Positions 53,218 to 64,000 of a stretch of 64,000 nucleotides of DNA are shown here, one piece after another. The stretch lies in assembly GCF_000373785.1 (NCBI RefSeq), contig NZ_KB892378.1, forward strand, positions 124,001 to 188,000. The letters are read 5' to 3'. The position numbers and the translations under genes are program-made. The first letter of the stretch is position 1, and every line of letters begins with the position of its first letter. Source of the DNA: Erysipelothrix tonsillarum DSM 14972. Its GTDB lineage: Bacteria; Bacillota_I; Bacilli_A; Erysipelotrichales; Erysipelotrichaceae. Below the pieces are notes generated by a model. It was given only the letters and a program-made list of their open reading frames with translations. It was not told the origin of the DNA and searched no databases.

Positions 53218-53240
53218 CAGGGGGCTACACCCCCTAATAA
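53218..53240 (+). repeat. GGGG/CCCC-TAATA motif, copy 2
   Basis: CAGGGGGCTACACCCCCTAA then TAACCCCTG. The G run can pair with either of two C runs (CCCCC or CCCCTG), giving two exclusive hairpins. The same order GGGG-CCCC-TAATA-CCCTG is found upstream of mobC at 38833-38857. Confidence 0.55.
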
Positions 53241-53298
53241 CCCCTGTGGACTTTATTTCTAATAAATTCGTAGAATTTACCAAAAATAAAGTATTATA

Positions 53299-55584
53299 TT
53301 ATCTTGCACCCTTATCCTTTTCCTTGTCTATATCTTCCTGAGATAGACTAAGTTCCTCCCTAATCTTCGTCTTATACTTTTCAAGTTTTCCAAGTGTAGA
53401 CTCCTTATCATCTTTTTTAAGACCATCTACATCATAGGTAGATTCAAAATAGTTACTACTCCTAAAATCACTGTCATACCTATCTGGAATACCATCATTA
53501 TCCATATCCTTTTCAAGGGGATCATAATAATTTCCATCATCATCTATTTCAAGTCCTAATTTTTCTCTTAAATCATTTTCATCAACCCTTACATAGTCAT
53601 CAAATTCCCCATATTTAAGGTCTAAAAGAAAGCCTTCAAGGGCTTGCTCCTTATTTACTGCCTCGCCATCTTCATCTTCAAGATAAGACCTATTGGATAC
53701 TTCCTTATTATCTACATATTGTGTCCAGGAATAATCTTTAAGGCTTATTTCATACTGTATTTCATGGTTGCCATCTTCAGTGGTTGTATAGGCAAGCCCA
53801 ATATGTCCTTCATCTGGGAAAAGTGTATTAAAGTCTTCATAAGCATGATCCTCTCCAAATTCTTTATTTAAATAATCAACTATAGCTCTTTTAACATCTT
53901 CAATCAGTGGACTTAAGTTTTCCAATTCCTCTACTTCACCCATATCTAGGAGTTTATTGATTTCAGCTAGTCTTGCTACCTTGTTTTTTAGTTCTTCTGC
54001 CTTATCAAAAGGTTTCTTTACTTCTTCTTTGGCAATTTCAAATTGTTCTTTAGTAGCTACAAGCCTTTCCTCAAACCTTTTTAGACTATCTGGAATTTTA
54101 TCTATTACATTGTCCATTCTTGTAATGTTTCCATCTCTGTTTTGCCCCAAGTCCCCGTAATGATTATTAGAACCCTTTAGGTTAAAGTTATGTTCATTGG
54201 TAATAATGCTATAGGTTACTTCTATAGGAAATCCCCTATATTCTCCAATAACCTTCTTATCTCTAAGCTTTATTCCCTTAATAGCTTCTAGGATTTTATC
54301 TCCTGCAACTTTTCTATCCTTTATTTCTTCATCAGTAATTTTAATTGAAGTAAATTTATTATCTCCTGTACCCTGTGGCTCAGTTCTTTCAATATCCTTC
54401 TTTGCTCCCTCAATTAATTTTTCATATTTCTCAATTTCTCTAGGATAGGTCTTTATAATCTTATCTTCAAGACTATAGAGGTTACTCTTGTAATTCCCTT
54501 CCATCATCTTTAATTTTGTAACTTCAATATCCAGGTCCATCTTTTCTTTTATAAGGGGATTACCTGTTGCTAAAGCCTTTATTTCGGCATATGATAGGGT
54601 ATTCTCGTCAACATCTTCTGCCACTCTAGCAGGAGTTTTTGATGTCATAATCTGAGATATAAATTTTTGCTTATTTTCTATGGTCTGCCAGAGGTAGCTA
54701 TCAAATGTGTTTTCCGTAACATACCTAAAAATTTTTACCTTATCATTTCTATTACCACGTCTTACTATTCGACCCGCCCTTTGCTCCAAGTCAGCAGGCC
54801 TCCAAGGTACATCAAGATCATGAGTTGCTATAAGTCTTTCTTGCACATTAGTACCTGTCCCCATCTTTTGAGTAGAACCTAAAAGAATTCTAACATTACC
54901 TTTTCGTACTTTTGAAAATAATTCATCTTTCTGTTTTTCTGTATTGGCATCATGGATAAAGGCTATCTCTTTTTCAGGAACTGCCATATCTAAAAGTTTT
55001 TCCTTTATATCATCATAAACATTAAAAGTTCCATCATTTTTTGGGGTAGACATATCAGAAAAGATAAGTTGTGCTGAACGTTCTCCCTTTGTTTTATCCC
55101 ATATGGAATAAATATTTTTAACACATACATTAACCTTGCTATCTGGATCATCTGGTAATAAGGGATTGATAAGCCTTTGATCTAATGCTAGTTTCTTACC
55201 ATCATTTGTGATTTTTAGCATATTATCCTCTTCTGGCTCAACCCTTCTATCTCTAACCCTATCTGCACGTTCAGAAATGCCTTTTAAGACCTCTTTCTGC
55301 TCCTGGGTAGGCATTGTTACTATTGTTTCGTATTCAGCTTCAGGAACCTTTAAATCGAGCATATCTGCTGTTTTAATATCTGCAACTTCCTTAAACATAG
55401 CCATAAGTTCAGGAAGATTATAAAACTTGCTAAATCTTGTCTTAGTTCTATACTTATCTCCTTCAGGGGAAAGTTCTACTGCTGTTACAGTTTCACCAAA
55501 TGTACTAGCCCATGAATCAAAGTGTTGTAAGTTATTCTTTTCAAGTTCATTAAATTGCAAATATCTTTGCATGGTGTAAAGTTC
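53299..55584 (-). CDS. ArdC/N6-methylase/SF2 helicase, 3' exon
   Basis: The 762 codons (with stop) after the group II intron. Joining 58096 to 55584 gives the continuous motif SNSMT-ELYTMQRYLQF, as in uninterrupted relatives. This part carries helicase motif IV-VI text: LIFSDMSTPKNDG, ILLGSTQKMGTGTNVQERL and DLEQRAGRIVRRGNRN. After about residue 300 of this exon the protein is coiled and acidic. The 5' exon is at 58096. The open frame upstream of 55584 is intron domain V-VI sequence, not protein. Confidence 0.9.
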   Translation of the reverse strand, partial: ELYTMQRYLQFNELEKNNLQHFDSWASTFGETVTAVELSPEGDKYRTKTRFSKFYNLPELMAMFKEVADIKTADMLDLKVPEAEYETIVTMPTQEQKEVLKGISERADRVRDRRVEPEEDNMLKITNDGKKLALDQRLINPLLPDDPDSKVNVCVKNIYSIWDKTKGERSAQLIFSDMSTPKNDGTFNVYDDIKEKLLDMAVPEKEIAFIHDANTEKQKDELFSKVRKGNVRILLGSTQKMGTGTNVQERLIATHDLDVPWRPADLEQRAGRIVRRGNRNDKVKIFRYVTENTFDSYLWQTIENKQKFISQIMTSKTPARVAEDVDENTLSYAEIKALATGNPLIKEKMDLDIEVTKLKMMEGNYKSNLYSLEDKIIKTYPREIEKYEKLIEGAKKDIERTEPQGTGDNKFTSIKITDEEIKDRKVAGDKILEAIKGIKLRDKKVIGEYRGFPIEVTYSIITNEHNFNLKGSNNHYGDLGQNRDGNITRMDNVIDKIPDSLKRFEERLVATKEQFEIAKEEVKKPFDKAEELKNKVARLAEINKLLDMGEVEELENLSPLIEDVKRAIVDYLNKEFGEDHAYEDFNTLFPDEGHIGLAYTTTEDGNHEIQYEISLKDYSWTQYVDNKEVSNRSYLEDEDGEAVNKEQALEGFLLDLKYGEFDDYVRVDENDLREKLGLEIDDDGNYYDPLEKDMDNDGIPDRYDSDFRSSNYFESTYDVDGLKKDDKESTLGKLEKYKTKIREELSLSQEDIDKEKDKGAR

Positions 55585-55646
55585 ATAAGGTAGGCAACAC
55601 CACGCCATACTAATTTTCATCAGCGGTCTTGGTGTAACCCCCTTCA

Positions 55647-55680
55647 GAACCGTGCTTACGCCTCTCAGCGTACACGGCTC
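55647..55680 (-). ncRNA. Group II intron domain V
   Basis: A 34-base hairpin with the AGC-like catalytic triad region and a two-base bulge; arms GAGCCGTG and CACGGTTC. The most conserved part of the ribozyme. Confidence 0.9.
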
Positions 55681-55695
55681 GCCATTTTTCATAGT

Positions 55696-57504
55696 TTAAG
55701 TGATTTTTTTCTTTACTTCTTCATAACATTTTGGGCATAAAGCCAAAGATTTCCGTCTTTTTTCAATCATCAACAATTCAAATTTATTATCAGCATTTAA
55801 GTCTTTCATACGTTTTACATGGTGCATATATACTTTGATAGAGTTTGCTCCACAAGCTTCACAAACACCACTTTTAAGCCTACCAGCAAGACTGTTAGGT
55901 CTTATTTGGACTCTGTATTGTGGCATTATATCGGCAAATTGTGGGGCATCACTTTTATCCCTTTTAAATCCATCATTATAAAACTCACAGCGTTTTATTC
56001 CACTTTTTGTCTTATAATTAGCACCAAAGTCTGCATTTTTACTGCGATATTTTGTATACATTTTCATAACAGATGAGTTGTATTTAGCAGCCAATGTTTT
56101 TAGACAACTTCCACGCATAATAGAATGAAATTTACCTAAGTTGCAAGCATTGATTGCCATGCGATAATAATTGTATAGTCCTCTGATTTCTGAATTATAT
56201 TTACTGATGATTGCAACTTCATCCAAGGGCATTAATGCACCCCTATGAATTGGTTTCCAGATTTCTTTACCATTTCCGTCTTTTTTGATTTTCAAAGCCT
56301 TGTATTCGTGCAACTTAGAAATCCATTTTTCTTTAGGTACATATAGTTGTACCTTCCCATACCATACACGTTGTAATCCTTTCTTGGTGCGTTTAAAATC
56401 TTGACTCCTAGATACTCTAATATCGTAACCTAGATATCGCACCATTTTAGAGGAGTGGGTAATATGAGTCTTTTCTTCTGACATCGTAAGCTTGAGGGTA
56501 TCTTGTAAAAACACTCTTACTAACTCTTTTATTTTTTGTGCGTCTTCTTTTGAACCTGTTATGGAAATTAAAAAATCATCAGCATAACGGTTGTATTGTA
56601 TACGCTTAAAACTATTATCCATTTCATCTAAATGTGGAGTAGACAACATAGTTTTTCGAGCTTCTTTAAATGTCTTTATATTTTCCTCATTACGATTATT
56701 TTCTAAGTTTTTCTTTGATTTTCTATAAGCCCAACGGACTTTCTCATGGTCTTCGTGTACCTTGCGCTTTCTTGTTTCTCCCATATCGAATTCATTTTTC
56801 AGCTCTTCCATAAATATATCAAGCTCATGTAAATATATATTTGATATTATCGGACTCATGCCCGACCCTTGTGGAGAGCCAGAGTATGTCGTATGGTATA
56901 TCCATTGCTCCATATATCCTGCTCTTAGAAATTTCCACATTAGAGATATAAATGCCTCATCATCAATGCGTCTTCTTAGAAGATTTACGGTTACATGGTG
57001 GTCAAAACTATCGAAACAAGCCTTAATATCACCCTCAATTATCCATTTAGCACCAGTAAAAATTGTAACAACCTCTCTTAATGCCGTATGACAACTTCGG
57101 TTAGGTCTAAAACCATGTGAGTTATTAGAAAACGTTGGTTCATAGATTGCTTCTAATATCATTCTGATGACTTCTTGTATTAGCTTGTCATCAGTTGACG
57201 GAATACCCAAAGGTCGTTTTTTCTTGCTATTTTTCTTTGCAATGTAGACACGCCTTGCTGGGTTTGGTTGGTATGAGTGGTCTTTTAATCTTGCAATAAT
57301 ATTTTCAATACGCTCCATGCTCATACCATCAAGAGTAAGTCCATCTGACCCTGCTGTCATACTACCCTGTGAGATAGCAATATTTTGATATGCAAGTAGA
57401 TAGAATTCTGGATTATATAGGTTGCGATATAACCTTTCAAACCTATAGTTTTCTTTTGTTGCTTGTTCACTTAAACTTTTCAATACATTTTCGGGACTTC
57501 TCAT
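55696..57504 (-). CDS. ltrA: Group II intron-encoded reverse transcriptase/maturase with HNH domain
   Basis: 602 residues. RT palm motif YADDFLIS at about 305-312, preceding motifs RPLGIPSTDDKLIQEVI and GDIKACFDSFDH, then domain X (maturase) at about 400-500. The C-terminus has CEACGANSIKVYMHH and LCPKCYEE, an HNH endonuclease with zinc pairs. It helps RNA splicing and target-primed insertion into new sites. AGGTGCGTGAGG precedes the ATG at 57504. All key residues are kept, so activity is likely. Confidence 0.95.
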   Translation of the reverse strand: MRSPENVLKSLSEQATKENYRFERLYRNLYNPEFYLLAYQNIAISQGSMTAGSDGLTLDGMSMERIENIIARLKDHSYQPNPARRVYIAKKNSKKKRPLGIPSTDDKLIQEVIRMILEAIYEPTFSNNSHGFRPNRSCHTALREVVTIFTGAKWIIEGDIKACFDSFDHHVTVNLLRRRIDDEAFISLMWKFLRAGYMEQWIYHTTYSGSPQGSGMSPIISNIYLHELDIFMEELKNEFDMGETRKRKVHEDHEKVRWAYRKSKKNLENNRNEENIKTFKEARKTMLSTPHLDEMDNSFKRIQYNRYADDFLISITGSKEDAQKIKELVRVFLQDTLKLTMSEEKTHITHSSKMVRYLGYDIRVSRSQDFKRTKKGLQRVWYGKVQLYVPKEKWISKLHEYKALKIKKDGNGKEIWKPIHRGALMPLDEVAIISKYNSEIRGLYNYYRMAINACNLGKFHSIMRGSCLKTLAAKYNSSVMKMYTKYRSKNADFGANYKTKSGIKRCEFYNDGFKRDKSDAPQFADIMPQYRVQIRPNSLAGRLKSGVCEACGANSIKVYMHHVKRMKDLNADNKFELLMIEKRRKSLALCPKCYEEVKKKIT

Positions 57505-58095
57505 AATGCCTCACGCACCTTTCCTTTTTTATTGTATTGAAGAAAAACTGTCTCCCTTCGCCATGTGGACGGCTTTCCCGTCCTCGGACTACTACGAAGA
57601 CTCTGTTACCCTAACAAATATTCAAAGTCGCTTTTTTTCATAGCACTTATAGCCAATTTATTGGCATTTTGTCTTAGGTAATCCCCTTTTAGAACTGTAA
57701 TAACATAAGCTTGTTATGATTTCGGATGTGACTTTCGTCGTTTTCCACTTCTTGTGGCTAGTTTAATTTGGATATCTTGTGAATACGCATGACTGACTCA
57801 TATTCACCAAAATACATGGGAGTTTAACTTCCATACCCATGGAGCAACATTTTGCCCAACCTCCGACTATCATTTAGGCAGTTTAGCTTTCATCCTTATT
57901 CATAACTTTTCATCACTACCACGCAAACGCCTTGGAAGTTTCGGTATTTCGTGTCCTCCGACATGCTGCACTCCCCGTCAGGTTTCCCATTTCGGATAAG
58001 TCGGGTGATGATAGGTTGTAGACTTTACATCTACTTTGATATCTTTACCTATTACTTGCTCAAGGTAAAATTATTACAGCCCCTTATGGGCGCAC
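57505..58095 (-). ncRNA. Group II intron domains I-III
   Basis: 590 bases between the intron 5' end and the maturase start, without an ORF. Contains typical domain I text (AGTCGGAGGTTGGGCAAAATG) and, near 57570-57600, paired GC-rich arms (GTCCGAGGACGGG, GCCGTCC). Confidence 0.8.
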
Positions 58096-61000
58096 CGTCA
58101 TACTATTGGATATTGGGGTTCCTGTAGCAAATACAACTCCTCTACCTCCAGTCATTTCATCTAAATATCTGCATTTCATAAACATATCAGAGGATTTAAG
58201 TGCTTCACTCTGTCCTATTCCTGCTACATTTCTCATCTTTGTATAAAGAAATAGGTTCTTATAATTATGGGCTTCATCTACATAAAGCTTATCAACACCA
58301 AGTTCTTCAAAGGTTACCACATCATCTTTTTTGAAGTCATCATTTAATTTCTTAAGTCTTCCCTCAAGTTTCTTTTTAGTATTTTGTAACTGCTTTACTG
58401 TGAAGTTCTGACTTCTATCGTACTTATACTCTTCAATATAATTTAGGATTCCATCTATTTCACTTCTTATATGATTCTCTTGATATTCTTTACTCATTGG
58501 TATTTTTTCAAATTGTGAATGGCCAATAATAATCGCATCATATTCCCCTGTAGCTATTTTACCTATGAACCTCTTTCTATTATTAGGTTGAAAATCTTTC
58601 TTTGTAGCAACCATAATATTAGCTCCAGGATAAAGTTCCATGAAATCTCTACCTATTTGCTCAGTTAAGTGATTGGGAACTACAAACAAGGCTTTACTAC
58701 TCATTCCAAGTCTTTTTGATTCCATTGCTGAGGCAATCATCTCAAAGGTCTTACCTGCCCCTACTGAATGGGCAAGAAGGGAGTTGCCACCATAAAGCGT
58801 CCTGGCAACTGCATTTTTTTGATGGTCTTTAAGGATAATACCTGTATTCATTCCTTCAAAATGAAGATTAGAACCATCATATTCCCTATTGCGTACAGAA
58901 TTAAATTTTTCATTGTATATTTTTTCTAAACGGTGTCTTCTGTCTGGCTCATTAAATATCCAGTTTTTAAACTCTTCTTTTAAAAGTTCCTGTTTCTGAC
59001 TTGCTAACATTGTTTCTTTTTTATTAAGTATAGAGGATGTACTACCATCTGGATTAGTAACCCTATCCCACACCTTAGTTTCCTTAAGATTTAAAGCATC
59101 CTCTATGATTTTATAGGCATTCACTCTACTAGTACCATAGGTCATATTTGCTAGGTCATTTCCTCCATCTTTACTTTTTCCTTCAATCCTCCATTCAGCA
59201 GTAAAGGGTGAATACCTAACATTAATATCCCATCTTGCAAATCTTGGTGTCTTAAGGGTTGCAAAAATAAATTCTTCAACATCCTTAGCCGGTACCCAGG
59301 TAGCCCCAAGTCTTACTGTAATTTCTGACGCTGTAAGTTCCTTTGGCATTACCTCTTTAAGGCTTTCTCTTTGCACTTTTAAATTTAGTAAATTGCTTTC
59401 TACTTCTCTAAGATTTGTGCCATCATTTTCATCTATAAAACGTAGTGATCTTTCAATTGTTTCAATATATTCATCTAAAACACCTATCTTTTCCCTAATG
59501 TTTCCACTTAAATATTCATCAACACTCACATAGTTAAATGCCATAGGATTATGCTTTTCTTTTTCTGTAAAGGGTAGGGCATTATTTTCTCTATCAAACT
59601 CCTTAATATCAAGAAAGATTTTTCCCTTTAGGCTATCTACCAAGGTTTTTTCATCAATATCTGTAAGCTCTTCCATATAGTCAAGGTCTACTCTTCCTTT
59701 TTCTGCTATAGAAAGAATAAGTGCTTCATCTGGTGTATCAACATGGCTTACAGGAATAGCCTTTTTAATTGTACGTTTTGTAAATATGTCGCCCTTTTCC
59801 TTAAACTTTCCTTCTTCTAACTTTTCAATACTTGAAATAAGGGCAAAGTTACTGTCTTCAGATAAAAGCCTAGTATTCATCCTTCCATTAATATAACCAT
59901 GGTCTTTACTAAAGGCATCGTAAATCTTATTTAGATGTTCCTGAGTTTCCTTAATTTCTCCTTCACTTCTATCTTCCAATTGTGAATCAATTACATCTCT
60001 AAGGACATTTCCAAGAGCAATATAGTCTCTGATTTTATCAAGGTCATTATCGTTTCTATTAACCTCCCTCATTATGGAATCTTCTCTCATATAAATCTTT
60101 CCATCTTTTTCAGTAAAGGAGAAATTCTTCACATTATCATCAGCTGGAATAATTTCAGGTTCTCTATCCCCATCTTCTCTTTCTATCTTTATAGGCTCTA
60201 TTTTTCCTTTAATATTCTTAATGGATTCAAAGAGTTCAACCTTTAAGTCATGATTGTCTTTTGCCTTACAAGTTATGGTATTACCAAATCTTCCTGATAC
60301 CTCTACCATTTCACCTAGTATCATTTCAGGATTTTCTACAAAGTAACTATTGTAGCTAAGACCACTTTTATCAGTTTTTAGCTCATACCAAGGTTCTTCT
60401 TTTTCTATTACTGAATCCTTCTTTTGAAGGAAGATAATATCACTGGTTACTTCTGTTCCTGCCATACCTTTAAAGGTATTATTGGGTAGCCTTATTGCTC
60501 CCAGAAAATCACATCTAGCACCTATATATCTACGAATAGAATCATCTTTTTTATCCATTGTTCCACTTGAAGTAATAAAGGCAATAACACCACCACTTCT
60601 AACCTTGTCTATGGATTTTGCAAAGAAGTAATCATGTATTAAAAAATTATTTTTATCATATAGTCTATCGTTTACCTTAAATTCTCCGAAAGGAACATTT
60701 CCAACTGCCACATCAAAAAAGTTATTAGAAAATGAAGTTTCCTCAAAGCCTTTTACCTGGACCTTGTTTTCTGGATATAATTTCTTTGATATATTTCCTG
60801 ATATACTATCAAGCTCTACACCATATACCTTTGATTCTTTCATACTTTTAGGAAGGCTACCCATAAAGCTACCAACTCCACATGAAGGCTCAAGTATGTT
60901 CCCCTTTTCAAACCCCATGTTTTCAAGTCCTTGATAAATCCCATCTATTACTACTTTAGGAGTATAGAAGGCTGTAAGAGTTGATTCCTCACAAGCTTCA

Positions 61001-63309
61001 TATTCACTTGGGCTTAGGTTTTCTTTAAGAAAGTTCCTTGCTCTTTCCCATTGACCAGTTTTATTTTCATCAAATACTTCTGATAAGCCTCCCCAGCCTA
61101 CATACCTAGCTAAGATTTCTTGTTCCTCCCTACTAGCCCCCCTATCCTCTTCTTCTAGCATTTTAAGAATTCTTATAGCATTGATATTGTTTTCTAACCT
61201 TTCTTGTGTTGGAAGGCTTTCAGCTAGTATTTCATCAGTGATTATAAAATTTTCAGCCCTTGGTCTTTCTATGATTTCTTCTTGCCTATCCTCACCATCT
61301 TCAAAGTTATCAAGAGAAAAGGTCATTTGTTCCACTTCTCTGGATTTTTCTTCATCAAAATCATAAAGCTCTGCATTATAAAGAAATTCATTCAATTCAT
61401 CTATATCTTCAAATTGTAGTCTTCTAACCTGTCTTGCATCAAGAATATACTCATCTTTAAGTTCATAGGGAAGGATTTCAATAGATAGGAGTTCCTCTTT
61501 TATACTTTTAACAATAAAGGGATTATCCCACACTTTTATAACACTATCTCTTGTAATAGGCCTTTCATTTAATTCTTCTCCTTGCATGAAAAGAATTTCT
61601 GGATCTATTTCATCTTCAATTTCAACCTCTATGGGACTATCAAGCTGCCCAAAAAACACCCTGTGAATTTCTTCTTCACTTAACTGTTTTTTAAGTTCAC
61701 TATCTTTTAATTCCTTAAATGTCTTAGGAAAATCTTCAAGTATAAGTCTTTCTGCTCCGACTTCCCTAAGCTCCTTAATATTAAAGTAACCCCATTCTGG
61801 CTCTATACCTATTACAAGACCAAAGGCATCTTCTGTTTCAGGGTCATACTCTGTTAAATACCAGGTCCAGTTACTTCTAAAGGGAATGATATAGGCTGCA
61901 TGGACTGTTTTATCCCCTGCAGAAACCTTTTCTGTTTCTCCTAATCTAGGAACTTGTTCTAAAATTTCATCACTCATAAGTTCCTTAGGATTAACCTTTG
62001 AATAATATTGGGAAACAAAAAAGGAAGTAGATTCATTGTCTACCTCCTGGTCCCCATCTTTACTTATTTCTTCATCTAATTGTAAACGTACTCCTTCATT
62101 GCTAGTTCTCTCAGCTGATGATTTAGATTCTCCATCAACCCTACCCACTTCATCTGGTCCTCTGCCTTTAGTTTCTCTGTCAGTCCAAAGCTCTCCATCA
62201 TCCTCGGTTTCTCCATCTCTATAAATTTCCTGGCTGTCTCTTCTACCTCTAGCAAGTGATTCATTAGGCTCTTGTCTAGGAACATCTCCTGAAATAATTC
62301 CTCCTTCTCCTCTGCTATGAAGTTCAGTCTGGCCTTGGCGAACCTGTGGGTCTGGTAGGTCTGATCTTTCATCAGAACTTCTTCCGATACTTCCTTCATC
62401 TTCAAGATTATCTCTTCCTGTGTTTCGCATTGTCCAAACATCATCTGATATTCGTTCTCTATCTTCTCTTCCTTCTGGTATGTTTCCAGCATTTCCTCGA
62501 AATTCATCATCCATCCCTCCTATATTTTCTTCATTACCTCTATCTTCTATATTTTCATTGTACCGCTCTACTGGCCTTTTTGTCAGCACCTTATTTTTAT
62601 CAATTTCTTTATCTATAGTAACTGTTCTCTCGAGGATACTTGCAACCATTGAATTTAGCTCATTTCCTACTATTGATAAGGAAATTTCATCAAGACTTCT
62701 TAGAATATTATTAATTTTACCTCTATCTACCTCATAATTTATATCAAGTCTACTAGCATAGCCTGTTTTTATAGACTCTGTAAGAAAATCATTAAATATC
62801 TTCCTACTACTAGGAGCTACCTTAAGTTCATTTAAGACATAATTACCCCTATTTATTACTTCTGTATATGCAATATTTTCAAGGATTTCATCTATTGTCA
62901 TATCAGCTATTTCATCTTCATTAAAAGCACCATCAAACCCTAAAGCTTCTTTTAGGCTTTCTTCTCCATTATTTAGTTTCCATAACTCAACTTGATTTGT
63001 TGCTCTTGACATTGATACTGTTTGGCTAAGGTCAAAGATGTAGGTTACTTTACCATATTCTCCATAATTCTTATATATAGGAATTCCTTTTTCTCCACGT
63101 TTTACAGTTCTATTAAATTTCTTTCTCCAAAAATCAAATTCCCCACAGGCTCTTGCACTAGCATTCTTATCATAGATACTAAGTTGGCTAGTAAAATCAT
63201 ATTTATAATTATTTCCAATAGTTCTCATAAGTGAAATATACTCATCGCTACTAGAGAGAACCCTTGACTTGATTTCTTGTATTAAATGCTCAAAATCATT
63301 TATCCTCAT
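58096..63309 (-). CDS. ArdC/N6-methylase/SF2 helicase, 5' exon
   Basis: 1738 codons up to the intron; with the 3' exon the protein has about 2499 residues. An ArdC-like ssDNA-binding domain (about 1-110) is followed by a very polar low-complexity stretch (about 235-440) and DUF-type domains (about 445-720). The N6-methylase fold has [14 protein letters not shown] at about 806 and GNVPFGEF at about 870 in place of NPPY. The helicase has SVGAGKT at about 1511, DEAHNYKN at about 1676 and [11 protein letters not shown] at the exon end. The intron sits in this last motif. Such proteins are near universal in clostridial-type ICEs and probably process or protect transferred DNA. GGAGG precedes the ATG; overlaps the methyltransferase by 14 bases. 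Confidence 0.92.
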
Positions 63310-64000
63310 ATTTTCCTCCTTCTTCCATAATAAAATATAAGCTACAATTATGAATCTCCTTTATTATTTCTTCTAAAACATCAACCACTATGCTATTACC
63401 AGCTTGTTTATACAGAATACTCGACATACAGTTTTTCCTTCTTGGAAATATCTTTATAAGCTTATCAAAGTCACTATCATCAAATCCCATTAACCTAAAA
63501 CATTCTCTTTCAGTAAGATACCTATATCTGTTACCACCTATGGCAAGTATTCCTGAATTAGGTACTCTTACTTGTTTAGTGGATATGGTATAACAAAAGT
63601 CTTCTATTACTTGAAGCCTTCCTTGAAATTGTGGCTTATAGGATGGATCATGGAGTATTTTTAACATTGAAGGCTGTTTAACTAAAAATATATCTCCATA
63701 CCTTTCCATTACATCATTTTCAAGAAAATCTGATAAATGCTTGGCTCTTTTGTGTTTTAAATTATTAAATTTAAAAGGATTTTTACCTAAATAACTAATG
63801 GCAAAAATCCTTTCCCTCTTTTGTGGTATTCCAAAATTCATCGAATTAAGAATCTCATACTTGGTTTCATAACCCAGTCTTTTCATTTCTTTAAGGTAAT
63901 AAAAAAAGGAAGTTCTCATATTTTTATCGAGAACTCCCTTAACATTTTCCCATATTACCAATCTGGGCTTATCCTGTTTTTCTTCTATTATCCTTATAGT
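63296..64000 (-). CDS. C5-cytosine DNA methyltransferase, 5' part outside the window
   Basis: The frame is open from base 64000 to the stop at 63296 (235 codons). It contains the motif IV sequence [10 protein letters not shown], motif VIII-like [10 protein letters not shown], the target recognition region (about 110-160) and the C-terminal motifs [14 protein letters not shown] (IX) and [16 protein letters not shown] (X). The motif I and the catalytic PCQ are beyond the edge. Expected to make 5-methylcytosine on ICE DNA, possibly against recipient restriction. Directly upstream of, and coupled to, the large helicase gene. Confidence 0.92.
   Translation of the reverse strand, partial: TIRIIEEKQDKPRLVIWENVKGVLDKNMRTSFFYYLKEMKRLGYETKYEILNSMNFGIPQKRERIFAISYLGKNPFKFNNLKHKRAKHLSDFLENDVMERYGDIFLVKQPSMLKILHDPSYKPQFQGRLQVIEDFCYTISTKQVRVPNSGILAIGGNRYRYLTERECFRLMGFDDSDFDKLIKIFPRRKNCMSSILYKQAGNSIVVDVLEEIIKEIHNCSLYFIMEEGGKYEDK

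Larger units (their letters stand above)
55585..58095 (-). mobile_element. Full-length group II intron (2511 bases)
   Basis: The 5' end is GTGCGCCCATAAGGGGC at 58095 and the 3' end is CCTACCTTAT at 55585. Domain V lies at 55647-55680 (GAGCCGTGTACG, loop, CGTAAGCACGGTTC), then a domain VI hairpin. The reverse transcriptase gene sits in domain IV. Precise removal joins ATGACG to GAACTT in frame. GTCAT on the minus strand at 57789-57793, about 300 bases from the 5' end, can pair with ATGAC at the 5' exon end and may be EBS1. All parts look intact. Confidence 0.93.
16458..64000. mobile_element. Integrative and conjugative element, left part (right end outside the window)
   Basis: The segment carries at its left end three large serine recombinases, then sigma-like and LexA-like regulators, an oriT candidate with MobC and a MobP relaxase, a RadC-like protein, a very large ArdC/N6-methylase/SF2-helicase gene and a C5 methyltransferase. 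This is a usual backbone for ICEs of clostridia and other Firmicutes. Codon usage is more AT-rich, with many ATA, AGA and AGG codons, than in the chromosomal genes to the left. Cargo: tetB(P), a lantibiotic-immunity operon, a YobI-like NTPase, type I restriction-modification and CBASS. No type IV secretion genes are in view; they are expected to the right. Confidence 0.85.

Noticed and set aside
55585-55692. N-terminal extension of the 3' helicase exon (open frame to 55692)
   Set aside because: This stretch is intron domain V-VI; the frame is open by chance and the real upstream coding sequence is at 58096.
62076-62510. 144-codon minus-strand ORF
   Set aside because: It lies in another frame of the low-complexity segment of the large helicase gene and shows no ribosome site.
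16458-64000. Tn916/Tn1549-type element or prophage
   Set aside because: No tyrosine integrase is seen at this end and no phage structural genes are present; serine recombinases and a MobP relaxase define a different ICE type.

Overview
The window joins a low-GC Firmicutes chromosome (about 1-16.4 kb) to the left part of an integrative and conjugative element (ICE), which runs from about 16.46 kb past the right edge. Gene content (Bce-type permeases, a GHKL/LytTR two-component pair, CorA, a LexA/CI-like regulator divergent from a Y-family polymerase) and an estimated GC in the high 30s fit Erysipelothrix or a close relative. This is a judgement from content only; there is no rRNA or marker gene to confirm it.

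Chromosomal part. A Bce-like antimicrobial-peptide sensing and detoxification locus lies on the minus strand: response regulator, intramembrane-sensing kinase, ABC ATPase and three paralogous 10-TM permeases, with very short peptide ORFs between two of them. Next come CorA, an SOS-like pair (S24 repressor and Pol Y) sharing a palindromic operator, an AgrC/AgrA-like pair, a small lipoprotein, and a superfamily 2 helicase whose 5' part is missing exactly at the Walker A codons. I infer that the ICE inserted there.

ICE part. From the left end: a GIY-YIG-like protein, three overlapping large serine recombinases, small accessory proteins, a sigma-like factor and a LexA-like repressor. Then a cargo zone: tetB(P)-type ribosomal protection gene with a transcription attenuator, flanked by two copies of a membrane-protein gene, and a lantibiotic-immunity-type FEG-RK operon. 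A truncated group II intron and a 1207-residue YobI-like NTPase with a small partner follow. The mobilisation region (oriT candidate, MobC, MobP relaxase) is on the plus strand.

Between the relaxase and a RadC-like gene sits a 10-kb defence block on the minus strand: XRE regulator, HsdM, HsdS, HsdR, then a type II CBASS (CD-NTase, Cap2 E1/E2, Cap3 JAB peptidase, transmembrane effector). No terminator is seen between the parts, so it may be one operon. The right end holds the ICE's very large ArdC/N6-methylase/SF2-helicase protein, split by a full group II intron (55585..58095) that restores the frame exactly when removed, and a C5-cytosine methyltransferase cut by the window edge. Type IV secretion genes are not seen and would lie further right.
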